55,421 bases of DNA from JAMOAW01 sp039908535 (GTDB lineage Bacteria; Pseudomonadota; Magnetococcia; Magnetococcales; JADFZT01), in NCBI GenBank assembly GCA_039908535.1, contig JAMOAW010000070.1, forward strand, positions 1 to 55,421, read 5' to 3'. This document shows positions 34,926 through 42,968 of the stretch, piece by piece. The first letter of the stretch is position 1. Each line of letters starts with the position of its first letter. A model generated the notes under the pieces. That model searched no databases, was not told where the DNA came from, and worked only from the letters and a program-made list of their open reading frames with translations. Position numbers and translations under genes: made by a program.

Positions 34926-35573
34926 ATGGGTTATTATCAAAATCAACTCAATGATGCCACCAAACGCCGCAAACGGATCGGCTCTTTATACGGAGAAGAC
35001 TACGAAGAGTGGTCATTGCTGGCATTTTTTGTCCAATTTGTCCCTAAATTATTGCAAGCAGAAATCTGTAGCGTCTTTATCCACGATCCGAAATCAGACG
35101 ATGTCTGGTTAAAATGTTCTAATAATATATCAGAAAAAAAGATTACAGTACCCAGGACGGGATCGATTGTCGGTCAAGTAATCACCTCTGGAGAGTCTGT
35201 CATTCGCAACGATCTACTTCAAGTGTCTGGTGTCCATACAGTGATTGGCGAAAAGACGGGCTTTGTGACCCGCAATATGGTTTGCGTACCCATCCGCGAT
35301 CCCATGGGCAGTCGAGTCATTGGTGCCGTTCAGGTAATAAACAAAAATATTGGGCTGCATTTTACCGAAAAAGATCTCGAAGAGACCGAAGAGGTTTCTA
35401 AATATTTAGCTGGTATTATGGTCAATCTCTATCTGGACCAAGAAATGGTCGAAATTTACGAAAAAATGGCCCGCCGCGCTGATTATGGTAGCTTGCTGAT
35501 CAATCTATTTGGCGCGATATCCATTTTTGTTTTAATTTTCGTTGCTTTAAGGTTAAGCCATTTTTTTGATTAA
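34926..35573 (+). CDS. GAF-domain protein with C-terminal membrane anchor
   Basis: 215 residues. Residues ~25-175 form a GAF domain (LLQAEICSVFIHDP, GSIVGQVITSGESVIRND, TRNMVCVPIRDPMG, IGAVQVINK). A single hydrophobic helix LLINLFGAISIFVLIFVAL near the C-terminus would tether it to the inner face of the membrane. There is no enzymatic domain, so it may be a small-molecule sensor or scaffold. It is the last gene of the 29.2-35.6 kb signalling cluster, 71 bp after the soluble hybrid kinase. GGAG precedes the ATG by ~9 bases. Confidence 0.85.
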   Translation: MGYYQNQLNDATKRRKRIGSLYGEDYEEWSLLAFFVQFVPKLLQAEICSVFIHDPKSDDVWLKCSNNISEKKITVPRTGSIVGQVITSGESVIRNDLLQVSGVHTVIGEKTGFVTRNMVCVPIRDPMGSRVIGAVQVINKNIGLHFTEKDLEETEEVSKYLAGIMVNLYLDQEMVEIYEKMARRADYGSLLINLFGAISIFVLIFVALRLSHFFD

Positions 35574-35584
35574 ATACGTGGCTG

Positions 35585-35801
35585 GGTACCACCACACTTA
35601 ACCGTGGTCGTCTGTTTTTTGATTTTATTATTTAAAAAAAAAGGGGTCTGGGGGATTGCCCCCAGGGTTTTGATTTTGATCTTGATTTTGACCTCGGTTT
35701 TGCTTCCTTCAAAAAGCAGGGGGATTGGGGGATGCAATCCCCCAAGGTCTTGACTTTGCTTTTTGTTTAGGCACTCTCGTTAATCGTCCACACTTAAATG
35801 T
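35585..35801. mobile_element. Type B MITE-like element, one end truncated, overlaps the mnmA stop
   Basis: It is collinear with 8374-8591 in inverse orientation. The left end GGTACCACCACACTTAACCGTGG is intact. The right end matches through CCACACTTAAATGT and then diverges, lacking the final ~9 bp of the terminal repeat. The truncated end lies on the 3' end of mnmA: the mnmA stop codon (35794-35796) is inside the element. Nothing else fills the gap between the GAF gene and mnmA. Confidence 0.8.
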
Positions 35802-36858
35802 CACCCGCATAAAAGACACAGGCTTGACCTGAGGTGATGGCGCGGTCGGTATGATCAAAAACGACTTGGCAAGTGGTGTCCGAAAGGGGAGTAAGCGTGG
35901 CTGGTACTGGTTCGACGGCATAGCGAGTACGAACACTCAAACGCGTTGGGTTTTCCATTGGGGTTGCTCCCAACCAATTTACCCGTTCTACGGTGAGACG
36001 ATCCCGATAGAGAGCCGCTTCTGGTCCCAATACCAATTGATTTTCTTCAGCGCGTATCTCCACCACATACTGACGGTTAGAAGCAGAGATTCCCAATCCA
36101 CGTCGTTGACCAATGGTATAATGGCCAATACCGGCATGTTCTCCCAAACGTCTCCCTTCTAAATCCACCACCTCACCAGGTTTAAAAGCTGTGGGGGCGT
36201 AGCGGGCAAAAAAGGCGGTGCGATCTTTTTCTGGAATAAAACAGAGATCCTGACTCTCTGGTTTACGAGCGACATGGAGATCAAATTTTTTGGCCAGTGC
36301 ACGTGTCTCCTCTTTGGTACGATCACCCAAAGGAAAACGTAAAAATTGTAATTGCCTAAGGGTCGTTGCAAATAAAAAATAGGATTGATCTTTGCTTGGA
36401 TCGCAACCTCGCCATAATTGTGGGTGGCCTGAAGAGTCCACTTTGCGCACGGCATAATGACCAGTTGCCAAAAATTCGGCACCCATTGCCTGTGCCCGCG
36501 CCAATAAATGGGTAAATTTAACGGTTCGATTGCACTCAATACAGGGGTTAGGGGTGCGTCCTGCCGCATAATTCCGCAAAAAATCCCCGATGACCTCCTG
36601 CAAGAAGGGGTACTCTAGATTGACAATATAAAAAGGGATGCCCAGTTTTTGCGCCACTTGCCGAGCATCATATCGATCTTCAGAAGCACAACAGGTTCGG
36701 GTAGAAGAGATCATGCCCTGAGGCTGCCATAAAGCCATGGTCAAGCCGATCACCTCGTAGCCGCGCTCTAGCAACCAAGCCGCCACTGTGGCCGAATCGA
36801 CCCCACCAGACATAGCCACGGCCACACGATTTTTTTTTACAATCCCATCTAAATTCAT
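35794..36858 (-). CDS. mnmA: tRNA-specific 2-thiouridylase MnmA, C-terminus shortened by a repeat
   Basis: 354 residues. It thiolates U34 of tRNA Lys, Glu and Gln in the cytoplasm. The PP-loop is AMSGGVDSATVAA. Cysteine motifs are TPNPCIECNR and the second catalytic cysteine in PESQDLCFI. The tRNA-binding GIGHYTIGQRRGLG is present. Family members usually end with a strand like VFYxGDxVLGGGWI; here the sequence stops at VFYAGDI, and the stop comes from the type B element at 35585-35801. The last ~8 residues are thus lost, probably without killing activity because they are peripheral. Note that a tRNA-Glu (TTC), a MnmA substrate, lies ~5 kb away. Confidence 0.93.
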   Translation of the reverse strand: MNLDGIVKKNRVAVAMSGGVDSATVAAWLLERGYEVIGLTMALWQPQGMISSTRTCCASEDRYDARQVAQKLGIPFYIVNLEYPFLQEVIGDFLRNYAAGRTPNPCIECNRTVKFTHLLARAQAMGAEFLATGHYAVRKVDSSGHPQLWRGCDPSKDQSYFLFATTLRQLQFLRFPLGDRTKEETRALAKKFDLHVARKPESQDLCFIPEKDRTAFFARYAPTAFKPGEVVDLEGRRLGEHAGIGHYTIGQRRGLGISASNRQYVVEIRAEENQLVLGPEAALYRDRLTVERVNWLGATPMENPTRLSVRTRYAVEPVPATLTPLSDTTCQVVFDHTDRAITSGQACVFYAGDI

Positions 36859-36874
36859 AGAGTTATTTCAAATC

Positions 36875-37003
36875 AGAACATGATGCCTTTCGGGCAAAAA
36901 AAAAAAAAATCAAAGGCCAAACCCTGGGGGATGAATCCCCCAGACCCCCTCTTTTTTTTAAGAATTTAAAAAAAGGGTGGGGGGAATTGGGGGGCGGTTC
37001 TCC
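36875..37003 (-). repeat. Type A palindromic repeat, copy 8
   Basis: Minus-strand copy: AGAACATGATGCCTTTCGGGCA right end, an A14 run, hairpin CTGGGGGATGAATCCCCCAG, T/A stem, and GGGGGGCGGTTCTCC. The left end is truncated. It sits between mnmA and amiC, downstream of amiC in its direction. Confidence 0.8.
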
Positions 37004-37118
37004 AAAAAAAATGAGCAATTCACAATATCGTAATGATCCACACGCCAATAAACAACCCATAATTTTTCAATGTTTAAATATTTATACCAACATGAAAAGA
37101 GTACCCCCATACCTATAA

Positions 37119-37158
37119 AAAAAATAGGGGAATCTTTACTAAGATCCCCCTATTTTTT
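37119..37158. terminator. Bidirectional terminator after amiC
   Basis: AAAAAATAGGGGAATCTT and AAGATCCCCCTATTTTTT form an 18-bp stem with one mismatch and a TACT loop. The outer A/T arms supply U-tails on both strands. It lies 66 bp beyond the amiC stop. Confidence 0.85.
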
Positions 37159-37224
37159 GCACAGGATTAACACTCTATATTTTTTGAAAAGAGATGGTTT
37201 TTGTTGTAACTCTTATTTTTTTAA

Positions 37225-38394
37225 TCAGGCAATATTTGAGTATTGAAGATAATTTTTTGTTCCAGTTAACAATGCCTTAGCTAAAGAATCTTGATAACTG
37301 TCCTGGAGCAATAGTTGCTCTTCTTGAGCATTGGTCAAATAAGCCATTTCAACCAACACCGAGGGCATATCTGGGGCTTTGAGGACGGCAAAACCAGCCT
37401 GTTTAACCGATTTATAATGAAGCTTGAGTTGTGGAATTCCTTTCATAGCTCCCAAGAGGGTTTTTCCCAAGGTCAACCCCCGATTTAATGAGTCTCTTTG
37501 GCTGAGATCCATCAAAATACCGCGCACTTCTGGATCGGTCACCTGATCCAAATCGACCCCACCGATCTGATCCGCCCCATTCTCACGATTGACCAGGGCT
37601 CTAATAGCCCGATCCAAAGAGGGTTTGCCCCTTTCGGACAAACAATAGACCGAAGCCCCTTTGGCAGAACTATCACGGAAACCATCGGCGTGTAGACTAA
37701 TAAAGAGATCGGCATTATAATTCCGTGCAATATCGACTCGTTTTCTAAGACCTACATAATAGTCTCCAGTACGGGTCAGATAGGCCTTGTAGCCGGGTTG
37801 TTTATTGATATGCCAAGCCAGCCGGTTGGCTACTTTTAAGGCGACATGTTTTTCATAGGTTCCACTGGGGCCAATGGTGCCAGGATCTTCGCCACCATGC
37901 CCAGGATCAATCACGACAACGGCGGTTCTGTTAGTTGATTTTTCAACAAAATTTGGTTTTGCTGCCCGTTCGGCAGCATTGCGATTATCCAGATAGAGAT
38001 CTACCACCAAGCGTGGTCCTGTTTTATCGGTGGCCTGAAGGGCAAAGGAACGGGGTTGAACATCTTTGTTTAATTCAAAAATTGCCCGCGTCGTGCCTGG
38101 CTCTGACGAGATGGTATAGGCCCTTTTAATAACTGAATCAGAGAGATTGAGTTCTTCTGAAATGGAATAAACCGTATCTTTAAGATCTACCACCACCCGA
38201 TTCGGACCGCTTAATTTTATAAGCTTATGATTGGCTGGTTTATCTAGTTCAAAAACAATTCGAGTGTGATCGGGTGCGGTCCAAATCCGAATATCAGAGA
38301 CTTGGCCGCCTTTTTTCGCCCAAACAGGGGCCACTGGGAGCAACAAACCACATGCTGAAAGGGCCATCGCTTTCAATATTAAACGTCGATCCAT
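37225..38394 (-). CDS. amiC: N-acetylmuramoyl-L-alanine amidase, AmiC type
   Basis: 389 residues, periplasmic. The N-terminus MDRRLILKAMALSACG has a twin-arginine motif, fitting Tat export as for AmiA/AmiC, and the leader ends near PVWA. An AMIN domain (~30-130) targets the septum. Amidase_3 (~155-385) carries the zinc ligands in VVIDPGHGGEDPG, the Glu in TYEKHVALKVANRL, the His in DLFISLHADGF and the catalytic Glu in VLVEMAYLTN. It cleaves septal peptidoglycan during daughter-cell separation and normally needs an EnvC/NlpD-type activator. A very strong AGGAGG lies six bases before the ATG. Monocistronic, with a good terminator. Confidence 0.95.
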   Translation of the reverse strand: MDRRLILKAMALSACGLLLPVAPVWAKKGGQVSDIRIWTAPDHTRIVFELDKPANHKLIKLSGPNRVVVDLKDTVYSISEELNLSDSVIKRAYTISSEPGTTRAIFELNKDVQPRSFALQATDKTGPRLVVDLYLDNRNAAERAAKPNFVEKSTNRTAVVVIDPGHGGEDPGTIGPSGTYEKHVALKVANRLAWHINKQPGYKAYLTRTGDYYVGLRKRVDIARNYNADLFISLHADGFRDSSAKGASVYCLSERGKPSLDRAIRALVNRENGADQIGGVDLDQVTDPEVRGILMDLSQRDSLNRGLTLGKTLLGAMKGIPQLKLHYKSVKQAGFAVLKAPDMPSVLVEMAYLTNAQEEQLLLQDSYQDSLAKALLTGTKNYLQYSNIA

Positions 38395-38631
38395 TTGGAT
38401 CCTCCTTTTCTTACACTAAAAGCAGGCAAACTTAGTATTTTAGAAATCCGTGTTATTTAGAGAATTTTTTGTCATCATTCGCTCAAGAATGCTTGGCAAA
38501 AGCTGGCATCTTTCTTATGCACGATACAAGCCAATTTTATTTATTTTTTTTAACCAGCGGTTGAAAACCGCATTCGTAAATCGACGCCTTCGCAAGGATA
38601 TATCTGATAGAAAGGCAAAAAGGAGAGGCAT

Positions 38632-39345
38632 ATGTCAACAATGGATCCAGCGGAAATCGCTAAATTTGCTCAAATTTCTCATGAATGGTGGGACTTAGAT
38701 GGTAAGTTTAAAATGCTGCATAGAATCAATCCAGTACGCATGGAATATATTCGCAACCATCTTATGAATGAAAAAAATGCCAAGTTTGAAGAATTAAAAT
38801 TTTTAGATATTGGCTGCGGAGGCGGAATTCTGTCTGAATCTTTGGCACAACTGGGAGCCCAAGTGATAGCCATTGATCGGTCTGAAAAAATTATTGGGGC
38901 GGCGTTATCTCATCAAAAAGAGAGCCTTTCCAAAGTCGATTATCGGGTACAGTCATCCAAAGATTTGACGTTGACCCATTCAGGAGGTTTTGACGCTGTC
39001 TTTGCTATGGAAGTATTGGAACATGTCGCCGATGTCGCCACTTTTTTGCGCGAGTGTGCAACACTGCTCAAACCAGGGGGACTCTTTTTTTTCGCCACCC
39101 TGAATCGAACTCCAAAATCATGGCTCATGGCCATTATGGGAGCGGAATATATCTTAGGCTGGTTACCAAAAGGCACCCATCAATATGAAAAATTTATCCG
39201 TCCCTCAGAACTCGCCATGGAAATGCGGAAAGCAGGCCTTGAAATGGACCATTTGGCGGGCATGAGCTATCTGCCACTTGCGGATTCCTGGCAGATAGGC
39301 GTTGATGTATCGGTCAATTATTTGGGAGTCGGGGTTCGGGTTTAA
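38632..39345 (+). CDS. ubiG: UbiG O-methyltransferase of ubiquinone biosynthesis
   Basis: 237 residues; a class I SAM methyltransferase that performs the two O-methylations in ubiquinone synthesis. The UbiG-specific N-terminus is DPAEIAKFAQISHEWWDLDG followed by FKMLHRINPVRMEYI. The SAM site is LDIGCGGGILSESLA and the acidic loop VIAIDRSE. AAGGAGAGG precedes the ATG. The 3' end overlaps the convergent DUF6476-like gene by 32 bp. It implies a ubiquinone-based respiratory chain, consistent with the cytochrome bc1 chaperone at 54.6 kb. Confidence 0.95.
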   Translation: MSTMDPAEIAKFAQISHEWWDLDGKFKMLHRINPVRMEYIRNHLMNEKNAKFEELKFLDIGCGGGILSESLAQLGAQVIAIDRSEKIIGAALSHQKESLSKVDYRVQSSKDLTLTHSGGFDAVFAMEVLEHVADVATFLRECATLLKPGGLFFFATLNRTPKSWLMAIMGAEYILGWLPKGTHQYEKFIRPSELAMEMRKAGLEMDHLAGMSYLPLADSWQIGVDVSVNYLGVGVRV

Positions 39346-39625
39346 CCCCGAAATGAAGGCGATTTTCAATCTGACCTTTTTCGTCCACAATCAGCACTTC
39401 CGACGACTCGCCTTGAATCCATATGGCCGATCCCCGGCCATGTGGGGTGATAGAAAGAATTTTGCTGTTTGTGGCGATGGGGAGCCACTGCTCAGCAGGG
39501 GGTTTTGTGGTCACTTGCGAGGGGGTTCTCTCTTTTGTGGCCACTTGAACGATCAAAACCACAAACCCAATCAGCAATAAAACAGCACCAAGGATGACAC
39601 CCATTTTTAAAATACGCACTCCCAT
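39314..39625 (-). CDS. Small membrane protein, DUF6476-like
   Basis: About 103 residues from the ATG at 39625 (frame open to 39652). One TM helix (MGVILGAVLLLIGFVVLIVQVA) is followed by a small domain SKILSITPHGRGSAIWIQG...VLIVDEKGQIENRLHF. That pattern resembles the alphaproteobacterial DUF6476 family. The gene overlaps ubiG at its 3' end (32 bp) and the RluD-type gene at its 5' end (32 bp), so all of its boundaries are shared with neighbours. The coherent TM-plus-beta pattern argues that it is real despite the overlaps. Function unknown. Confidence 0.65.
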   Translation of the reverse strand: MGVRILKMGVILGAVLLLIGFVVLIVQVATKERTPSQVTTKPPAEQWLPIATNSKILSITPHGRGSAIWIQGESSEVLIVDEKGQIENRLHFGVKPEPRLPNN

Positions 39626-40649
39626 TTCATCTTCCTTTGAACGTCTCACCATTCGTACCGAAGAAGAGGGTGAGCGGTTGGATAAAGCACTCTCTCTGAC
39701 CAGTGGTCATTTAAGCCGAACAACCACTCAACGTCTGATTCAAAGTGGTTCCGTGCAACGAGAATGCGGTAAGGTGATCACCTCTGTCCGGGAAAAAGTC
39801 AAAGCCGGTGAGGTTTTTCTGGTCCAAATTCCCGATCCAAAGCCTCTTGATGTGTTGCCAGAGGCTTTGCCATTACGCATTATTTTTGAAGATCGTTCTC
39901 TTATTGTACTTGATAAACAAGCAGGCCTAACGGTTCATCCCTCCATAAGCACCCCACAGGGGACGTTGGTCAACGCACTTCTTCATCATTGTGCCAGCCA
40001 GGCGTCGGTGGGTGGACTTTCTGGAATTGGTGGTTATTTGCGACCCGGCATTGTCCACCGCATTGATAAAGAGACCAGTGGCCTGCTGGTGGTGGCTAAG
40101 ACCGATCAAGCCCATCTTGGACTTGCCCAACAATTTAAGGACCACACCGTCCAACGACGTTATATTGCCCTTATCAAAGGGAGCCTTGCCCAGCCACAAG
40201 GGACGATCCATGCCCCCATCGGTCGTGACCCCCTGGACCGCAAACGCATGGCGGTCACCGAACACAACAGCCGCGATGCGGTGACCCATTATCAAGTTGA
40301 ACGCCCCCTGCCCCCGTTTACCTTGATCCAGTGCCGCTTAGAGACCGGACGAACCCATCAAATTCGTGTCCATATGGCCCACCTAGGTCATCCGCTTCTT
40401 GGTGATCCCGTCTATGCCCGCCCTTTTCATCCCCCCAATCATTGGCCACAGGAGATTCGAGAACGGATCATTCAATTTAAACGCCAAGCTCTCCATGCCG
40501 CTACCCTCGGTTTTCAACATCCTGAAACCGGTCAGAGGCTCCATTTTGAGGCCCCACTGCCCGAAGATTTTAACGATCTTCTCAACGCATTGGAATTTTT
40601 AAATGTCCTGGCTCCAAAAGGAGATCCAGGGTTTCCAAAGCGCGGTTGA
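39594..40649 (+). CDS. rluD: RluA/RluD-family pseudouridine synthase
   Basis: 351 residues. An S4 RNA-binding domain (GERLDKALSL...RTTTQRLIQSGSV) is followed by the catalytic domain. The active-site Asp is in GIVHRIDKETSGLLVVAKT, and the motif TGRTHQIRVHMAHLGHPLLGDPVY is present. RluD makes pseudouridines in helix 69 of 23S rRNA; the RluD label rests on overall architecture, and RluC-type specificity cannot be excluded. The start is poorly defined: ATG 39594 has no good ribosome binding site and lies inside the divergent DUF6476-like gene. The last 68 bp overlap the convergent aminotransferase gene. Confidence 0.85.
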   Translation: MTPIFKIRTPISSSFERLTIRTEEEGERLDKALSLTSGHLSRTTTQRLIQSGSVQRECGKVITSVREKVKAGEVFLVQIPDPKPLDVLPEALPLRIIFEDRSLIVLDKQAGLTVHPSISTPQGTLVNALLHHCASQASVGGLSGIGGYLRPGIVHRIDKETSGLLVVAKTDQAHLGLAQQFKDHTVQRRYIALIKGSLAQPQGTIHAPIGRDPLDRKRMAVTEHNSRDAVTHYQVERPLPPFTLIQCRLETGRTHQIRVHMAHLGHPLLGDPVYARPFHPPNHWPQEIRERIIQFKRQALHAATLGFQHPETGQRLHFEAPLPEDFNDLLNALEFLNVLAPKGDPGFPKRG

Positions 40650-41796
40650 CATCGGTTTGATCCTGATAAAAATGGGGAGAAAAACGGATCCCCCCTCCTC
40701 TATGGGCCTGCTCTATTCCGGCTTGCAAGAGGGCCTGATGCAAAGGCTGGGTCAAAAGGTGTGGAAATGAAAAAACCACGATTCCAGCCCCTGGTCGACC
40801 ATCTTTCGCCAAAGGTGTATGCAATAAAGCTCCCCGTTGCACCACCCCCTGGGCCAAAGCCGCCACCAAATCCTTGACCCGAGTTTGCACCTGATCAATG
40901 CTGGCCTCCAATAAAAGGTCGATTCCAGCTCCCAATGCCGCAACACCCAATAGATTGGGAGATCCCGCCTCAAAGCGTTTGGCTCCTGGACGCAAGGTTA
41001 GGTTGACGACCTGATCATATTGCCCGGCATTGGCCAACGAATGCCAGCCCAAGACGCGAGGATGCACTTGAGCCATTGCCTTTTCAGAGAGATAAAATAG
41101 ACCGCATCCTTCTGGAGATAACAGCCATTTATGACCATCAGCGGCCAATATATCAATGCCCATAGCCTGAACATCCATAGGCAGGATCCCCAAACTTTGA
41201 ATACCATCCACCAACAGCAGGGTATCGGTGTTGGCCAAATGTGCCCCCAAACGGTGCAAATCCACCACCGCCCCAGAGCTAAATTGTACTGAACTGACTG
41301 CCACCACCCGGGTGCGTGGGGTCACCCGTTCCAAGAGATGTTCAACCGAAACCGCGCCATTATTCTCGGAGGGGGGACGATGGAGTTTGAGTTTAAATCG
41401 GGATGCCACATCCAACCAGACCACCAAGTTAGCAGGAAATTCTTGATCCGTCGTGACAATTTCATCTCCAGGTTGCCAATCAATGCCCATTGCCGCAAAA
41501 GAGATGCCCATAGAGGTGTTGGGAATAAAGGCCACTTCCCTTGCCTGACACTGGATCAACCGGGCGCAACGCTCACGCACGGATTCATAGGCCGCATTCA
41601 ACTCAGCATAGCGACTGCCCCCCAGCTGACATAAATGTTCAGCAACAGCACACATAGCCCGAACCCCACGACGGGAGATGGGGGCAACACCGGCATGATT
41701 TAGGTAAACCAAACCGCTCTGAAGGGAAAATTCTTTTCGGAAAGGGGAGGGTTGGATCATTTGATATGACAGGTCGGTCGCCGGCATGTTCATCAT
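40582..41796 (-). CDS. Class V aminotransferase (cysteine desulfurase-like PLP enzyme)
   Basis: About 404 residues from the ATG at 41796 (the frame extends to a TTG at 41823). Fold type I PLP enzyme: VYLNHAGVAPISRRG start, NTSMGISFAA phosphate-binding segment, LLLVDGIQSLG with the PLP-pairing Asp, ADGHKWLL with the Schiff-base Lys, and RFEAGSPNLLG. The Cys loop of true IscS/SufS enzymes is not evident, so it may be an isopenicillin-N epimerase- or kynureninase-like member. Substrate unknown. The 3' end overlaps the pseudouridine synthase gene by 68 bp on the other strand. Confidence 0.85.
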   Translation of the reverse strand: MMNMPATDLSYQMIQPSPFRKEFSLQSGLVYLNHAGVAPISRRGVRAMCAVAEHLCQLGGSRYAELNAAYESVRERCARLIQCQAREVAFIPNTSMGISFAAMGIDWQPGDEIVTTDQEFPANLVVWLDVASRFKLKLHRPPSENNGAVSVEHLLERVTPRTRVVAVSSVQFSSGAVVDLHRLGAHLANTDTLLLVDGIQSLGILPMDVQAMGIDILAADGHKWLLSPEGCGLFYLSEKAMAQVHPRVLGWHSLANAGQYDQVVNLTLRPGAKRFEAGSPNLLGVAALGAGIDLLLEASIDQVQTRVKDLVAALAQGVVQRGALLHTPLAKDGRPGAGIVVFSFPHLLTQPLHQALLQAGIEQAHRGGGIRFSPHFYQDQTDVNRALETLDLLLEPGHLKIPMR

Positions 41797-41823
41797 GTCA
41801 TTACCAATTTTTTCTCGTATCAA

Positions 41824-42151
41824 GTTAAAAAGTTAAAATTTCTCAATGCTCATAAAATAGCCTTCAACCAAATGAATCACAACCATTCATCATTCACGGA
41901 CGAACACGAATGTTTGCAATAAAAAAATTTGAAAAAATAAAAAGTTGGATCTCCTTCACCTGTTTTAAAATTGTATTAAAAAGAGAGCGTTGTCAAAAAA
42001 ATAAAAAAAAATTCCTTTCGCATAAAAAAAAACATTGCGAAATTCGAACAATCTCTATATGTTTCGGTTTCCGCAGTTGTTCACTGTGATGGATCTGAAT
42101 TTTAATTCTTACTTGAGTTCTCTTCGTAAGAACAAAAAAATTCAATCTGAT
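41824..42151. other. AT-rich spacer upstream of tRNA-Glu
   Basis: About 330 bp without a credible ORF. A possible promoter for the tRNA is TTGCGA (-35), 17 bp, TATGTT (-10), at ~42035-42063. A 7-bp stem TTCTTAC/GTAAGAA lies at ~42106-42131, just before the tRNA, and might mark a processing or leader structure. Both are weak calls. Confidence 0.4.
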
Positions 42152-42227
42152 GTCCCGTTCGTCTAGTGGCCTAGGACACTGGCCTTTCACGCCGGCAACA
42201 GGGGTTCGATTCCCCTACGGGACGCCA
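42152..42227 (+). tRNA. tRNA-Glu (anticodon TTC)
   Basis: 76 nt with encoded CCA. The acceptor arms GTCCCGT (42152-42158) and ACGGGAC (42217-42223) pair fully, the discriminator is G, and CCA is at 42225-42227. The anticodon arm is CTGGC-CTTTCAC-GCCGG with TTC at 42185-42187, and the T-arm GGGGTTCGATTCCCC is perfect. It reads GAA/GAG. Its U34 is a substrate of MnmA encoded at 35794-36858. Confidence 0.98.
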
Positions 42228-42281
42228 ATTTCCCAATTCGTACCGCGCAAAACGGGACATTAACAAACAGGGAAAAAATAT

Positions 42282-42800
42282 ATGCCCAGTCAACTCCTTA
42301 TCATGCGTCACGCCAAATCGGCCTGGGACACCGGTGCTCCAAGCGATTTTGACCGACCCTTAGCCAAACGCGGCATCCGTGATGCCCCCCATATGGGAGC
42401 ATGGCTCAAAAAACAAAAGCTCATCCCAGATTTAGTTATCAGCTCACCAGCCGAACGAGCTATGCAAACCGCCATACTTGTTTGCGGGGCATTGGATATC
42501 AAACGCAAAAAAATACATTTTGAACCGCGTATTTATGGCGCAGGCACCGAGGACCTTCTAGAAATTCTCTCTGAAATTTCAAAAAAAAATAAACTGGTTC
42601 TCCTTATCGGGCATAACCCCGGCCTGGAATTTTTAGTCAATTTTCTCTCTGGCACGACGCCTACAACCGATGCCTATGATGGAGGAATAATCAAAACAGC
42701 TACCATTGCCCACCTACAAATGCCTGAAGATTGGTCAACACTTGAAGCGGGCTGTGCAACGCTCCTTGAAATTAAACATCCACGAGAATCGGATAATTGA
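42282..42800 (+). CDS. sixA: SixA-type phosphohistidine phosphatase
   Basis: 172 residues, histidine phosphatase superfamily. The active-site RHG-type motif is LIMRHAKSAW with nucleophile His, then ISSPAERAMQTA with the conserved Arg, and LLIGHNPGLEFLVNFL with the second His. SixA dephosphorylates HPt domains of hybrid kinases (ArcB in E. coli). That is notable here because the next gene encodes an HPt domain fused to a peptidase and two HPt/hybrid kinases lie ~8 kb upstream. AGGGA lies eight bases before the ATG. Confidence 0.9.
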   Translation: MPSQLLIMRHAKSAWDTGAPSDFDRPLAKRGIRDAPHMGAWLKKQKLIPDLVISSPAERAMQTAILVCGALDIKRKKIHFEPRIYGAGTEDLLEILSEISKKNKLVLLIGHNPGLEFLVNFLSGTTPTTDAYDGGIIKTATIAHLQMPEDWSTLEAGCATLLEIKHPRESDN

Positions 42801-42900
42801 TCTTAAATTTATAGGTTAAGGTTAGAGATGATAATGATGGTGGGTTAATTGATTGCGTCTCTGTCATACCTTGAGTATAGGTTAAGATTCCGACACACTA

Positions 42901-42949
42901 AACAGCCGTTTCTTACTATGGTATTAGTAAAACGGCTGTTTTTGTTTTT
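42901..42949 (+). terminator. Rho-independent terminator/attenuator before the M20-HPt gene
   Basis: AACAGCCGTTT (42901-42911) and AAACGGCTGTT (42930-42940), with an inner TTACT/AGTAA stem, are followed by TTTGTTTTT. It is ~100 bp after the sixA stop and only ~20 bp before the M20-HPt start codon, close to its ribosome binding site. It separates the two genes or acts as an attenuator. Confidence 0.85.
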
Positions 42950-42968
42950 GAAGAAGGAGTCCTCCTGA

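Noticed and set aside
35838..36162. Plus-strand ORF within mnmA (35851-36162).
   Set aside because: Antisense shadow of a conserved tRNA-modifying enzyme.
41990..42063. A confident sigma-70 promoter for tRNA-Glu.
   Set aside because: TTGCGA-17-TATGTT is only a partial match in a very AT-rich region with several equally good alternatives, so it is mentioned but not called.
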